Shown: piece by piece, positions 22,553-34,154 of the stretch
How positions within the stretch are numbered: position 1 is the first letter of the stretch
Layout of the letters: each line of letters starts with the position of its first letter
Assembly (NCBI GenBank): GCA_036172665.1
Contig: CM069877.1
Coordinates: 10,250,501 to 10,314,500, forward strand
Length of the DNA stretch: 64,000 nucleotides
From: Prosopocoilus inquinatus
Lineage: Eukaryota > Arthropoda > Insecta > Coleoptera > Lucanidae
Direction: 5' to 3'
Made by a program: the position numbers and the translations under genes
The notes under the pieces: model-generated
What the model saw: only the letters and a program-made list of their open reading frames with translations
What the model was told of the DNA's origin: nothing
The model's database searches: none

Positions 22553-24954
22553 ATCGCTTACTCGTTCCGTTCGTTTGAGTGGAAGGAGCGTATGGGCCCA
22601 GCGCCTGTCAAGTTTAAGTCCAGCATCAAACTTGCTTAGGTGAGGAATGCAAATCGTCCGTGTCTCCTCAGCTTTGCCTTTTTCTATCGGGCTTTTTGAT
22701 GCGTCGCTTCGACTTGAAACGCGCGGAACAATAAAATTAGGGAAAAAACAAGAAGTTCTTGGCGGTGTTATTTTAAAAACGAAAGATCAGGAAGAAAATT
22801 TAAGAGGAACTAGAAACAAAAAAGAAATCAATAGAATGACAGTAAAATTGATCTTCGAACAGAAGTAGAAGACTCAATGCACAACGAGCGGCTAGTTCGA
22901 CGCTAGACCCTCAAAGCCTTTAAGTATGTAATGTTTATTACTTTTAACACGGACGTATTGTTTATTATTCGACATTCTCTTCTGTTTTTTTTTCCCTCTA
23001 TTTTGAGCAAATTGGAAGCTTTCGGCCTGTATGCACCTCGAGCATGACACGGAACAATTCTTCTTCGCGACGGGCTTAATGAAACGACAAAAGAGAGCTG
23101 CTGGTTGTTAGTCGCGCACTGAATCTCGCCGCTTCTTTAACAGTACACACACAAGAAAAAGAAGAAGTGCACGGATTGGTAATTGTACTGACTTTATTGC
23201 AATAACCGAAGAGAAAAGACCGGGCAGTCGCGCACGGCTTGTCGCCTGATATTTCTAGTTTTTGGACGACCGACGACGTTTCGCTTTGTCTAGCCATCCG
23301 CATTGTTTGTTCTTTTGCTTTCGCGTTCGCAAAAAAAGCCAGGCTCGGCTAAAAACTTGTTTGCACTTGCAACGAGCAAGTCTGGTTTCATTCGCGACGC
23401 AAAAACAGCATGCAGGGTTTTCCGTGAATGATTAGAACGGTTTCTGACTTGGTAAATAAATTAATTCCTGCTGTGTAAAGTGGGTCGATTAAAAAAATAA
23501 ATAAATAAATGTCTCATCGGAACGCACCAAAGAAAAATCTGTTTGAAAAAAAATCAATAAATTAAGTAGTAAATGTATAGGGTGTCCCTAAATCGTGTGT
23601 ATTTGATTTAACCACGGAAACCTGAGCTCGAAACAAAACTTATCTATATATATAAAATTGTTTCGAAACTATTACGTCCGGGAGTTTTTGATGCACCCTG
23701 TATAAAAGCGATTTTGACAAATTCGTGCTGGCCTAATCCGCAACTGATTCAAAACCTTCCAGAATACTTAATATTATTTTATTATTTATTAATGTTTTTT
23801 TTTTAATTTCAAAAACTTTGCTGTTAATCATGCAGAACGAAATACTGAATAAACAAGGTCTTAAAAAGCCTCCGTCCTTATTCCTTATTGCAGCTAAGGA
23901 GAAGAAGGAAAAAGAAGAAGAAAAAGAAGAAGAAGAACATTCGCGACTTGGAAAGGACGCGCACAAAACGAAACCAAGAACTAAACTATTTCTATTTGCG
24001 GTCGAGAAGTAATTACAGATATTTACAAAAAAAAGAGGCGACCGTCTGCGAACGCAAACGCCGGTTATTTATAACCATCCGGCAAGTTATCTGCAAAGAA
24101 GGCAACAAGAAACAAAAGAAGGTTGCTCCAGCCGTTCAGAGATGGCGCCTGACGAAGCCGCGAACCGCAATAATCCTCCACCTTCCGGTTATTATTGATT
24201 CATTGATTGCATACAACTTAATAAATTCTTTTATCTGTAGTCTATTATCCCTCCTCTTTTTTTTTCTAATTTACGGAATGCAAGACATCTATTGTTTATT
24301 TCTTGGTGGCAGCAAAAGAGAAATAATCACCGGCATGCACTGTTGGGTGGTCATCGACCTCAGCCCATCACTTCCGCATTCATTTTGTCTTGAGCTGCTG
24401 GATGCACTTACTTACTTCAATCAACGTCCAAGCCTTCTCTTTTTTCGTTAAAGCACTCGGCGGTCCTTGTCTCCTCCTTGACACGAATTCGTCCTTTGCG
24501 GCGCAAACACGATTGCCTTTCTTTAGTTTAGTTTAGAGGCAAAAATCGGTTGCGTAAGCGAAACTGGCGAATCCTTGAAAACAAAAGATAATTCGCCTTT
24601 TAGCGTTGCCTTGATTCGCGTGAGATTTTCTTTTTTTTTATATATAATTACACACCTACTTATAGAGGGTAACACCAAACTTGAGTCGTCGATTAACAAC
24701 GGACGAAGCGATAGTCTCGAAGGCGACGTTGAAAACAAAACATAACAATCGGGATTTGTAACGAAACAAGACTGCAAGTTTTCGCGCCTTTGATCTGCGC
24801 TAGAATATTTTTTTTAAATACGCCAATGGTTACTACAGTGTACAGGGTAACACCAAACTTGAGTCGCCTATTAACAACGAAAGCGATCCTCACAAAGACA
24901 TTTAGTACAAACCTACATTCTAATAGCTTTCTTTACGTATTATGCACAAATTTG
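22553..24954. other. 2.4 kb spacer between satellite arrays; no confident gene
   Basis: It contains unique, moderately GC-rich DNA at 22553-23420 and caggg-type signatures near 23578 (agggtgtccc) and 23694 (caccctgtata) that face each other and could delimit a roughly 130-bp element. It also has a lysine-rich then hydrophobic open frame at 23888-24451 that begins in a gaagaa repeat, and a roughly 180-bp duplication with agggtaacaccaaacttgag at 24664 and 24844. No product is recognisable. Confidence 0.35.
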
Positions 24955-26201
24955 TAATTCCCCCGAGTATGCCGACGCAAGCACGCGCCCATAATTCGGT
25001 TAGTTTCGAACTTAGAAAAAAATTTCGTAGACAAAAATTGCAGGTATTTTTTAGTAGTTTCGGATGGTGTTCAGAAAAAAACAATCGCACATCGAGTTTT
25101 CGAAATACGACTCAAAGTTACGGTCTTTTTAATGAAACGCCCTATATATTATTGCGTTTTTAAATTCCCCAGCGAATTCTAGCCCGACGTGATGGGTCGC
25201 ACTCTATGTCTAGTGCAAGTACTTTTCGAGTTATTACTTCGAGTTTGCCGGCGGGCCCCATAACTCGGTCATTTTCGACATTACAAAAAAAATTTGTAGA
25301 CAAAAGTTGCAAGTACTTTGTAGAAGTTTCGGATAACGTTAAGAAAGAAACAATCGCGCATCGCGTTCTCGAGATACGACTCAAAGTTTTGATTTGTTTA
25401 ATGAAACACCCTGTATATTATTGCGTTTTTGATTGCCCCGGCGAATTCTAGTCCGACATGATGGGTCGCACTCTATGTCTGGTGTGAATACTTTTCGAGT
25501 TATTACCCCGAGTTTGTCGACGCGCCCCATAACTCGGTCATTTTCGACATTACAAAAAAAATTTATAGACAAAAGTTGCAAGTACTTTATAGTAGTTTCG
25601 GATAGCGTTAAGAAAGAAACAATCGCGCATCGCGTTCTCGAGATACGACTCAAAGTTATGATTTTTTTAATGAAACACCCTGTATATTATTGCGTTTTTG
25701 AATTCCCCGACGAATTCTAGTCCGACATGATGGGTCGCACTCTATGTTTGGTGTGAATACTTTTCGAGTTATTACCCCGAGTTTGTCGACGCGCCCCATA
25801 ACTCGGTCATTTTCGACATAAGAAAAAAAATTTGTAGACAAAAGTTGCAGATATTTTTTAATAGTTTCGATTGGCATTCAGAAAATAACAATTTCGCATC
25901 GCGTTTTCGAAATACAACCCATAGTAACGATTTTTTTAATGGAACACCCTGTATTTTATTACATTTTTGAATTCCTTGGCGAGTTCTAGCCCGAAATGAT
26001 GGGTCGCACCATGGGTCTAGCGTGAATACTTTCCGAGTTACTCAATCAAGTTTACCAGCGTAAGCGCGTGCCATAACTCGGCCATTTGCGAAACTAGAAA
26101 AAATTGTTTAAGGCAAAAGTTGGAGGCATTTATCAGTAGTTTCGAATGACGTTTACAAAAAGACAGTTGCGCTTTGCTTTTTCGAGATGCGACCCAAAGG
26201 T
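24955..26201. repeat. 269-bp satellite array B (about 4.6 monomers)
   Basis: The core gatgggtcgcac recurs at 25191, 25460, 25729 and 25998, exactly 269 bp apart. Monomers are clearly homologous to array A but carry their own variants, such as tctatgtctggtgtg after the core and gacattacaaaaaa. Within-array similarity exceeds similarity to array A, as expected from local homogenisation. Confidence 0.9.
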
Positions 26202-26756
26202 TACGAGGGAAAAAAATGGAAACATTTTTAAGAAGTCGGAATTTTTTTAATCAATCCTTATAATTTCAAATCAAAAAATGTAAAAAAGTTTTAAAAAAAT
26301 CAAAAATTTTTATATTTTTGAATTTTCTTTTTCAAAAATTATTTTGTAATTTCTTTCCCAATTTTTTGAAAAAAATTTTTAAAAAATTGAAATCCGATTT
26401 TTTCATTTTTTTAATATTTTTTCCAAAAAAAAATTTTTTTCAAGTCTATATTTTTCTTAAAAAAAATTTATTAGAATTTTTTTTAAAAGAAATTTTGAAC
26501 AAGAATGAAAAACACATTTTGGAAAATGAATTAGATTAAACTAAATTTAAAAATAAAATTTTGAAATTTTGAATTTTAAAATTTTTATTTTTCTAATTAT
26601 AATTTTTTTTTCATTTTTTAAACATTTAAGTAAACAAAGAAAGAAAATTAAAAAAAAGAAATTTATTAAATCGTCCTTAAATTAAAACTCGAAAGATTAA
26701 ATTAAATTAAAATTCAAAGCTGAGAACTGAAAAAGAGCTTGGGGAATGCGTTATCA
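26202..26756. other. extremely AT-rich DNA
   Basis: Runs of A and T alternate (tttttcaaaaatt, aaaaaattt and similar). It is low complexity with no feature. Confidence 0.5.
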
Positions 26757-27240
26757 TTTGTGGCGCCATCTGTTACCCTGGAGCGGAACTTCGTTCTCTG
26801 TGCTAATGCTAAAAGGAATTCAAGAAATAACATTACGGAGAAAATACAATTTTTAATAAATAAAAAGTTAAACAGAAACTCGTAAATAAATAAATAAATA
26901 AAGTTGAAGAGCAACGGCTAGAACATAAGAAGTTTCAAATAAAAGTAGCGCCATCTGTTCATTAATTTTGCTCCTTTTAATTTTCGGTGTCAAACAGTTT
27001 CAAAACAGTTGAAAACAAATTTCTTCTTCAAGAAGGCGTTTGAGAAAACAGTTGAAGCGTACTTCCGCTTAAAGGGAGCTTTATTAATAAACAATAAGCA
27101 TTTATGTTCCCTTCGTTTGCGCGGAAATTCAAACAAATTCAAAGCAACCGAAAACTTCGAATAAATAAAATTTAAACAACGCAAGGCGAAGGAATTTATT
27201 AGTATTTGTAGCGCCATCTGTTACCATGTGTCGTATCTCA
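26757..27240. repeat. three diverged units with a gcgccatctgt motif
   Basis: The motif occurs at 26763, 26948 and 27211, each preceded by (t/a)ttgtagc-like sequence. 'attcaagaaataac' follows in the first and third units. The reverse complement (ACAGATGGCGC) resembles the core of the insulator protein CTCF site. No coding is seen. Confidence 0.5.
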
Positions 27241-27260
27241 AAATATTCAAGAAATAACGG

Positions 27261-27431
27261 CCCGTATTCTCACCTCGACTTTAATTTAGCAAAGCGCCAA
27301 GATTAAATTATCTCTCTCTCTCTCTCAGTCTCTCTCTTACACATGAAATTCACATAAAGCTAAATCATTTATTTTTATTTTAATGACGGCTTTAGTTAGA
27401 GACAATCTTAATCATGAGATGAGAATACGGG
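27261..27431. mobile_element. 171-bp MITE with cccgtattctca(c/t)ctc ends
   Basis: The left end is cccgtattctcacctc and the right end is gagatgagaatacggg. The interior has a (TC)n run at 27310-27348. It interrupts an 'attcaagaaataac...ttacg' sequence whose related uninterrupted copy lies at 26816-26840. I cannot delimit the target duplication, so the superfamily is unassigned. Confidence 0.6.
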
Positions 27432-27827
27432 TCAATGTTACGAAAAACAATTTGGAATAAAGTTGAACAGGAATGTTAGCAAACGAGAAATAAAAGCTAA
27501 AAACAAATTTCTACAAAAAAGTGTTTCGGAAACAAGCGTAAACCGCTTGACGCTCGTTTTCAGGAACTTTCATAACCTAAAATTTTGACAAATCTTGTCA
27601 CTTTTAGAAATACAATCATCCAGAAACAATAAAGCAGTTTTATTTTTGAAAGTTTTAGTGAAACAGTAAAATGATATTTTTCAGATTTACTTTGTTAATA
27701 ATAAATAATTGTAAGGCACTGACAGAAATTTTTCAACCCAGCGGCTTAACTTCTAGCTACGCCACTGGTGCAAAATACACTTAGAAATATAATTTCGATA
27801 ATCGAACGCAAGACGAAAGCCGAATGT
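27432..27827. other. no gene seen
   Basis: This is AT-rich DNA. Near 27755-27772 is tctagctacgccactg, which resembles the right terminus of an insect hAT-type element (complement CAGTGGCGTAGCTAGA). No left partner is visible. Confidence 0.35.
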
Positions 27828-27835
27828 GTTATAAA

Positions 27836-28027
27836 CAGGGAAAAGAATTCGGGCCACTTGTTCAAACGAACGGTACGAAAATTTAGTAGGTACTCGGATT
27901 GTTTCAACCTTTTCCCCTCCCACTCAATAACAATCGACGCATCGGAACCGTGGAAAGGTGGCAGAAGTAAATAGTACATTCGGCGTAAAGAACATTGAAC
28001 ACGAAAGGGCCTGAATTCTTTTCCCTG
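27836..28027. mobile_element. 192-bp non-autonomous hAT element, copy A
   Basis: The terminal inverted repeats begin CAGGGAAAAGAATTC at both ends. It is flanked by a perfect 8-bp duplication GTTATAAA at 27828-27835 and 28028-28035, which fits nTnnnnAn. It has no transposase. Copy B lies 450 bp away. Confidence 0.9.
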
Positions 28028-28483
28028 GTTATAAAGATTTTTTTTTCCGCTCTGAAAAAGAAAATAGTCGCCTGTCGGCGTCCATCGCAGAAGAATTTGT
28101 TTGTGTGAATTATTCTCGTCAACTGTGAAATGTGTATGTAATCCAATAAAGTTCGTTGTAAATGAAGGAATGCATCAATTCGTCGAGTTCCAAGTAAATC
28201 CCGTCATCGTTTATTTTTAGAAGGTTCAATGCAATAAGCTTACGTAGATCAGAGGATACGAACTTTATCAGAGTCGTCCTCGCCGAAAAACAAAAGATTA
28301 TTTATTTTGATGCTGATAATGTCGACTTGGCGATTATTATTTTAGTTGAAATAATTCGATTCGTGCACGTTCAAAAATCGCTCGAACGCTGAGTGCAACA
28401 CAGGGCCGTAACTAGGGGAGTTGTTATTATTTATCACGAAAATAAATAAATTTGATAATTGAAAGACACTTTAAAGTTATTAA

Positions 28484-28669
28484 CAAGGAAAATAATTCAG
28501 GCCACTTGTTCCGCGAACGGTATAAAAATTTAGTACTCGGAATGTATCAGCCTCGCCCATAACGTGCGAACGCTCGAATTGCACTCCTTCCCCTTCCACT
28601 CAATAACAATTCAATGCATCGAAAGCATAAAAAGCGTCCAACACTAAGTGGCCTGAATTCTTTTCCCTG
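28484..28669. mobile_element. 186-bp non-autonomous hAT element, copy B
   Basis: This is homologous to copy A throughout (gccacttgtt, aaaatttagtactcgga, cactcaataacaat). It is flanked by a perfect 8-bp duplication GTTATTAA at 28476-28483 and 28670-28677. The left terminus is slightly decayed (CAAGGAAAATAATTC). Confidence 0.9.
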
Positions 28670-28679
28670 GTTATTAAAA

Positions 28680-30400
28680 AGAAAATAATTAAATAACGTT
28701 AACTATTTTCCCGTTTTGGATTAATTAATTAACTCCCACTCAAAACTATCTTTAATTTCTAATTAATTAATTTTTTCTTGTGTTTTAATTTCATTAATAA
28801 AAGTGTTTTATGATAGAAGTGTAATAGTAATAAAGACTTCACAATTTTCAAGTAATTTCAAGAAAGACAGGACGAAAAGGTTTGAAAGAAAAAATGAAGC
28901 AGAAGGTGAAAAAACGAACTCAACACGAACACGCAAAGGACGTGAACGGACAAAGAACGAAAAAAATTGAAAAACATGTTAAGAATACAAGCGCTGTAAA
29001 GAAATGAGGAAAATCAAAAAAGAAAAGAAAACATTACAAAATCTCAGGGCCTTAACCAAAACAAAAAAAAATGCATCCAATAAAGCAAAATAAATAAATG
29101 AAAAGAAACAATAGAAAGGAATAAGGAACAAAACATAAAAAAACGATAACCTAGAGAAAAAATAAAAGATGACTGATTAAAAAAAAAAAAAGTTGAAAAG
29201 CAAAACCAAGCAATTACAGCAAGAAACAATAAACAAATGGTGAATCAAAACAAGAACAAATGCAAGACGAACTCATCCAGGAGATGAAGAGGAAGAACAA
29301 TTAAGGACGTCTTTTAAAACAAAAGACGAACAAGTCGTTACAAAATAAAGAAAAGGAGGAATTATTAAAAAAAAATTAAAGAAAACGCACTGTTATAAAA
29401 AAAAATAGGAGAGGAGAAGGCAAAAAGAGAGCAAGAGCCAAAAAATAAAAAAATAAAAATTCTAGTCAAAAAGAGAAATAAATGAAGAACAATGTCAATA
29501 GAGAAAAAATGATTCGGGACGGCTTTGAAAACAAAATGCGGTGGGGGTTGTTACGAAATCGGAAAAAAATACGTATTCAAAAACTTAGAAGGCAATCGCA
29601 AAGAAATAGGAAGAAGCAAAAAGAAAACAATTTTGGTGTTTGTTTTGCGGCGAAGCTTTTGAAAACTAATTCTAATTTTCCTCTGATGGATGCAATTGCG
29701 GTATGTGGGAAATCAATCCCTTGATGTTCGTTAATAGTATTTGCATGTGAGCAGAGACGTATTTCAAGTGCTAAGATGAAAGTGTTCGTAACCTTGTCTT
29801 TTATTTCACACACTTGGCGATTTTATCACAAAATTCTAGCTAGGCCACTGTTGCCAGTTTAATTTTTCGCAAGGCAGTGGTCTTTTAAATTGTAAACAGA
29901 TATTACCTATTGAGTAAATTAAATTTTAAAAAAAAGGAAACTAAACAGAATTTGTTTCAAACAACAAAAACTGCAATTACATTGAATGTTATTATTTCAT
30001 TGTTTTTGTTGTGTTTTTTTTTATTTATAAAATATTTTAAATCCGTAAAAAGCATTAGGCTAGAAAACTTAAAGAGCCTGCCCTACACTACGATAAGCCT
30101 CCCCCGAATATTTAGTCTGACTACGGCCCTGAACACAAAATGAACAAACACGAAATAATTAATTGCACTTGAGGTGATCTGTAATCGCATTTTATTTATT
30201 AATTTTTAATTTTGTTAAGCGTTTTTCTTTCTCCTAACGCGCGGCATCGATTCGTTTTTAAGCCTTTTTGTATCACAACTAATAATTGCGTTTTTGTTTA
30301 ATAATTTTACTTCAAAATGACGTACCGTTTATTTTCTACTTAATTTTTTTTTTCTTGGCGACAATCAAATTAATCTGGTTCGTGAAACTAATTTGTAAAT
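28680..30400. other. A-rich then mixed DNA, no confident gene
   Basis: 28850-29570 is A-biased low-complexity DNA. A cagggccgta at 28401 and its complement tacggccctg ending at 30131 could be ends of one 1.7 kb element, but the flanks do not duplicate. The short open frame at 29482-29724 is K/N/R-rich and compositional. Confidence 0.3.
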
Positions 30401-31621
30401 AAATTTGTTGAAAACATCAATCTTTGGACGTCAAAAATATAATCCGGGGCGTCGCTCGATAGGGGGGGCTAAATCGATTGCATCACTCCCCCGCGACGAC
30501 GCATCTCCACAATAAAAGTAAGGGTTGGCATAATTTATTGAAATGCCTATTAGTTTGCCAATTGATAGAGAATACAATACAAAAAAAAAGTATGCAGATT
30601 TTTCTTGCAAGCGTGAAGGGAGAATAAAGAAAATAGAACGAAAATCGAAACGAATATTCCGGGGCGCAAGTAGGACGTCGAGGTGCGCCGCGCCGCGCCG
30701 CATCGATCGGCCTCGTTCGTCATCCCCTAAGTTCCCACACGCAAAACTATGACGGGGGGGGGGGGGGGGGGGGCGTTCAAAATTAAACATTTCCGACGCA
30801 ATAAATAAATAAAGTCCGATGAGGCATCGTAATGGGTTCGCACGCTATGCCAACGTGATTGTGAGTCAAATTTATTCTCACCTTTTCGATTTTTCATTCC
30901 ATGAACGACGCCATGAGTCAGGGGTTACACTAAGAAAAAAAAAAGAAAAAGAAAAATATGCAATCGTGACAATCAAGACAAAATATTCCATTAGAAGATA
31001 GAAAGATAGAATAAATGAGTTATGAATCTACGATTTTGACATCTTACTGTGTGTAGGCTTGTTGTGTAACACATACTGAACCCTATATCAGTGTAAAGCT
31101 TAATCAAAGACCTGTTAAATTCAGTCATAAAATATAGGGTGTTCCATTTAAACTAACCGAGTAAAATAAACATCGGAGTTATGAATCACCCTGTGTAAAA
31201 TAATAGGAATATGTTCGAGATGGAAATTGTTTTCTGTTGCATAGAGGTTATGTAATGTTACTGTAAAATTTAAATGCCAAATTTTAATAACCTTCTAATC
31301 TGTAAAACATCAAATAATACCGGTTTTTTACATTGAAATGTCAATATCTCAAAAACTATTAGGTTTAGGAAAATATCCTTACAATAAATTTATGTACTGT
31401 TAAAGACGAATCGAAATAAATCATAATATATAGTATGTTCCATTAAAAAAAAAAAACATAACTTTGGTTTGGCACAACCACACGGAACACTCTGTATAAC
31501 TGTAACTAATTTTAAATCATGTATCTATACCGTAAGTAAGTAATACCGAAAACAGATTTTAAAAATCTGCATTAATATATGCACCATCTATCGAATACGC
31601 ATTATTGGCCCACCCTGTATA
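30401..31621. other. no gene seen; includes one copy of a 3.5-kb-spaced duplication
   Basis: 30705-30980 is duplicated at 34165-34445 (shared catcccctaagttcccacac, ttcaaaattaaacatttccg, aataaataaataaagtccga). The copy here carries a G20 run at 30754-30773. Caggg/cctg signatures lie near 31133, 31186, 31488 and 31611. Confidence 0.5.
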
Positions 31622-34044
31622 AACAAATCCGATTACGATTTTTCTTGATTTTATATTTTTGCATTAGATATTAATTAGTTTGAGATTCTATCCTGTTCTT
31701 CTCTTTTCTTTTGTTCAAGAATTTTCTGTCTTTATTCGTTCCGACCGACCGTAGGATTTTTATTATCGCTCATCTTCATCAGCGATCGTCTTTTTTTATA
31801 TTCTTTTATTCGATTTAATTCAATTAAATTCAATCGATCGATCTTTGTTATTTTTTTCTTTTTTCTTTGATTCGATTTCATTTGATTTGCTGTTATTTGA
31901 TTTTCTACTATCAATTCATACTTAACATTAGTTTAATTTTATTCAAGACGATTTTATTTCTTAACTACCAGTCGATCGTCTTTTGTTTTGTTTTTTCTTT
32001 TCTTTTGCTCGATTGGAATTGATTTTATTTAAAATTTAAATTCCGTCGGTTGATCATCGTTTTCGTTTTCTTCATTTTGACTTTATTTTATTTATTTACT
32101 TTGCTTTTATTGGTCGCCTCTTTTTTATTTAGTATTTGCGAATTGAATTTTATTTGATTTTGTTTTTTAATTGTCATTCGATCGTCTCTTGTTTTGTTTT
32201 GTTCTCCTTTTACTCGATTAGAATTCGTTTCATTCAAAAATGAAATTCCTTCGATTGATCGCCGTTTTTGTTTTCTTCTTCTGTTATTCATTTTGATTTT
32301 ATTTTATTTATTTATTTTTTTGTTTTTACTGTTCGTATTTTCTCTTTAATATTTTCTTAATTTCTTTTTTTTTACGCCTGCCCTGTAGTAAAGAAATTGA
32401 TTTTATATTTTTGCATTAGATATTAATTAGTTTGATTCTATTCTGTTCTTTTTTTTTCTTTTGTTCAAAAACTTTCTGTCTTGATTCGTTCCGACCGACC
32501 GTAGGATTTTTATTTTCGCTCATCTTCATCAGCGATCGTCTTTTTTTATATTCTTTTATTCGATTTAATTCAATTAAATTCAATCGATCGATCTTTGTTA
32601 TTTTTTCTTTTTTCTTTGATTCGATTTCATTTGATTTGCTGTTATTTGATTTTCTACTATCAATTCATACTTAACATTAGTTTAATTTTATTTAAGACGA
32701 TTTTATTTCTTAACCACCAGTCGATCGTCTTTTGTTTTGTTTTTTCTTTTCTTTTGCTCGATTGGAATTGATTTTATTTAAAATTTAAATTCCGTCGGTT
32801 GATCATCGTTTTCGTTTTTTTCATTTTGACTTTATTTTATTTATTTATTTTGTTTTTATTGATCGCCTCTTTTTTCTTTAGTATTTGCGAATTGAATTTT
32901 ATTTGATTTTGTTTTTTAATTGTCATTCGATCGTCTCTTGTTTTGTTTTGTTCTCCTTTTACTCGATATTGGAATTCGTTTTATTCAAAAATGAAATTCC
33001 TTCGATTGATCGCCGTTTTTGTTTTCTTCTTCTGTTATTCATTTTGATTTTATTTCATTTATTTATTTTTTGTTTTTACTGTTCGTATTTTCTCTTTAAT
33101 ATTTTCTTAATTTCTTTTTTTTACGCCTGCCCTGTAGTAAAGAAATTGATAATTTGATTCTATTCTGTTCTTTTTTTTTTCTCTTGTTCAAAAACTTTCT
33201 GTCTTGATTCGTTCCGACCGACCGTAGAATTTTTACTTTCGCTCATCTTCATCAGCGATCGTCTTTTTTATATTCTTTTATTCGACTTAATTGAATCGAT
33301 CGACCTTTGTTTTTTTTTTCTTTTTTCTTTGATTCGATTCCATTTGATTCGCTGTTATTTGATGTTCAACTATCAATTCATAATTAACATTAGTTTAATT
33401 TTATTCAAGACGATTTTATTTCTTAACTACCAGTCGGTCGTCTTTTGTTTTGTTTTGTTTTTCTTTTACTCGATTGATCATCGTTTTCGTTTTCTTCATT
33501 TTGACTTTATTTTATTTATTTATTTTGTTTTTATTGGTCGTTTTTTTTTTCTTTAGTATTTGCGAATTGAATTTTATTTGATTTTGTTTTTTAACTGTCG
33601 GTCGATCGTCTTTTGTTTTGTTTTGTCTTTTCTTTTACTCGTTTGAAATTGATTTTATTTAAAATTTAAATTCCGTCTATCGATTGCCGTTTTCGCTTTC
33701 TTTCTCTCTGTTATACATTTTCACTTTATTTTATTTATTTATTTTTTGTTTTTACTGTTCGTCTTTTTGCTTCAATATTTACGGACGTAATTTTATTTGA
33801 TTTGATTTTTTAACTGTCAGTCGATCGTCTCTTGTCTTGTTTTGTTTTCCTTTTACTCGATTGGAATTCGTTTTATTTAAAAATGAAATTCCTTCGATTG
33901 ATCGCCGTTTTTGTTTTCTTCTTCTGTTATTCATTTTGATTTTATTTTATTTATTTATTTATTTTGTTTTTAATGTTCGTATTTTCTCTTTAATATTTTC
34001 TTAATTTATTTTCTTTTACGCCTGCCCTGTAGTAAAGAAAATAA

Positions 34045-34085
34045 TAGCGTTTTTCAATGGCTATACTACTGCACAACAAGTGTAA
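34045..34085. repeat. left half of the 35585-35707 foldback
   Basis: It reads tagcgtttttcaatggctat onward. It is joined to the HOR unit end at the same junction as the complete copy (gtagtaaagaaaataa), so it is a truncated paralog. Confidence 0.75.
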
Positions 34086-34109
34086 AAAGAAAGAAAAAGA
34101 AAAACTTTT

Positions 34110-34154
34110 CGGCCAGCTCTTATTTCTGGAATAACATCTGTTGTATGAGGACTA
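34110..34154. repeat. dispersed ~45-bp segment, partner at 60303
   Basis: It reads ggccagctcttatttctgga then ataacatctgttgtatgagg. The reverse complement recurs at 60303-60349 with few differences. It is a fragment of an unidentified dispersed element. Confidence 0.6.

Noticed and set aside
23888..24451. 187-codon plus-strand open frame
   Set aside because: It begins inside a gaagaa repeat giving a lysine run, then becomes hydrophobic without domain structure. I recognise no protein and see no splice context.
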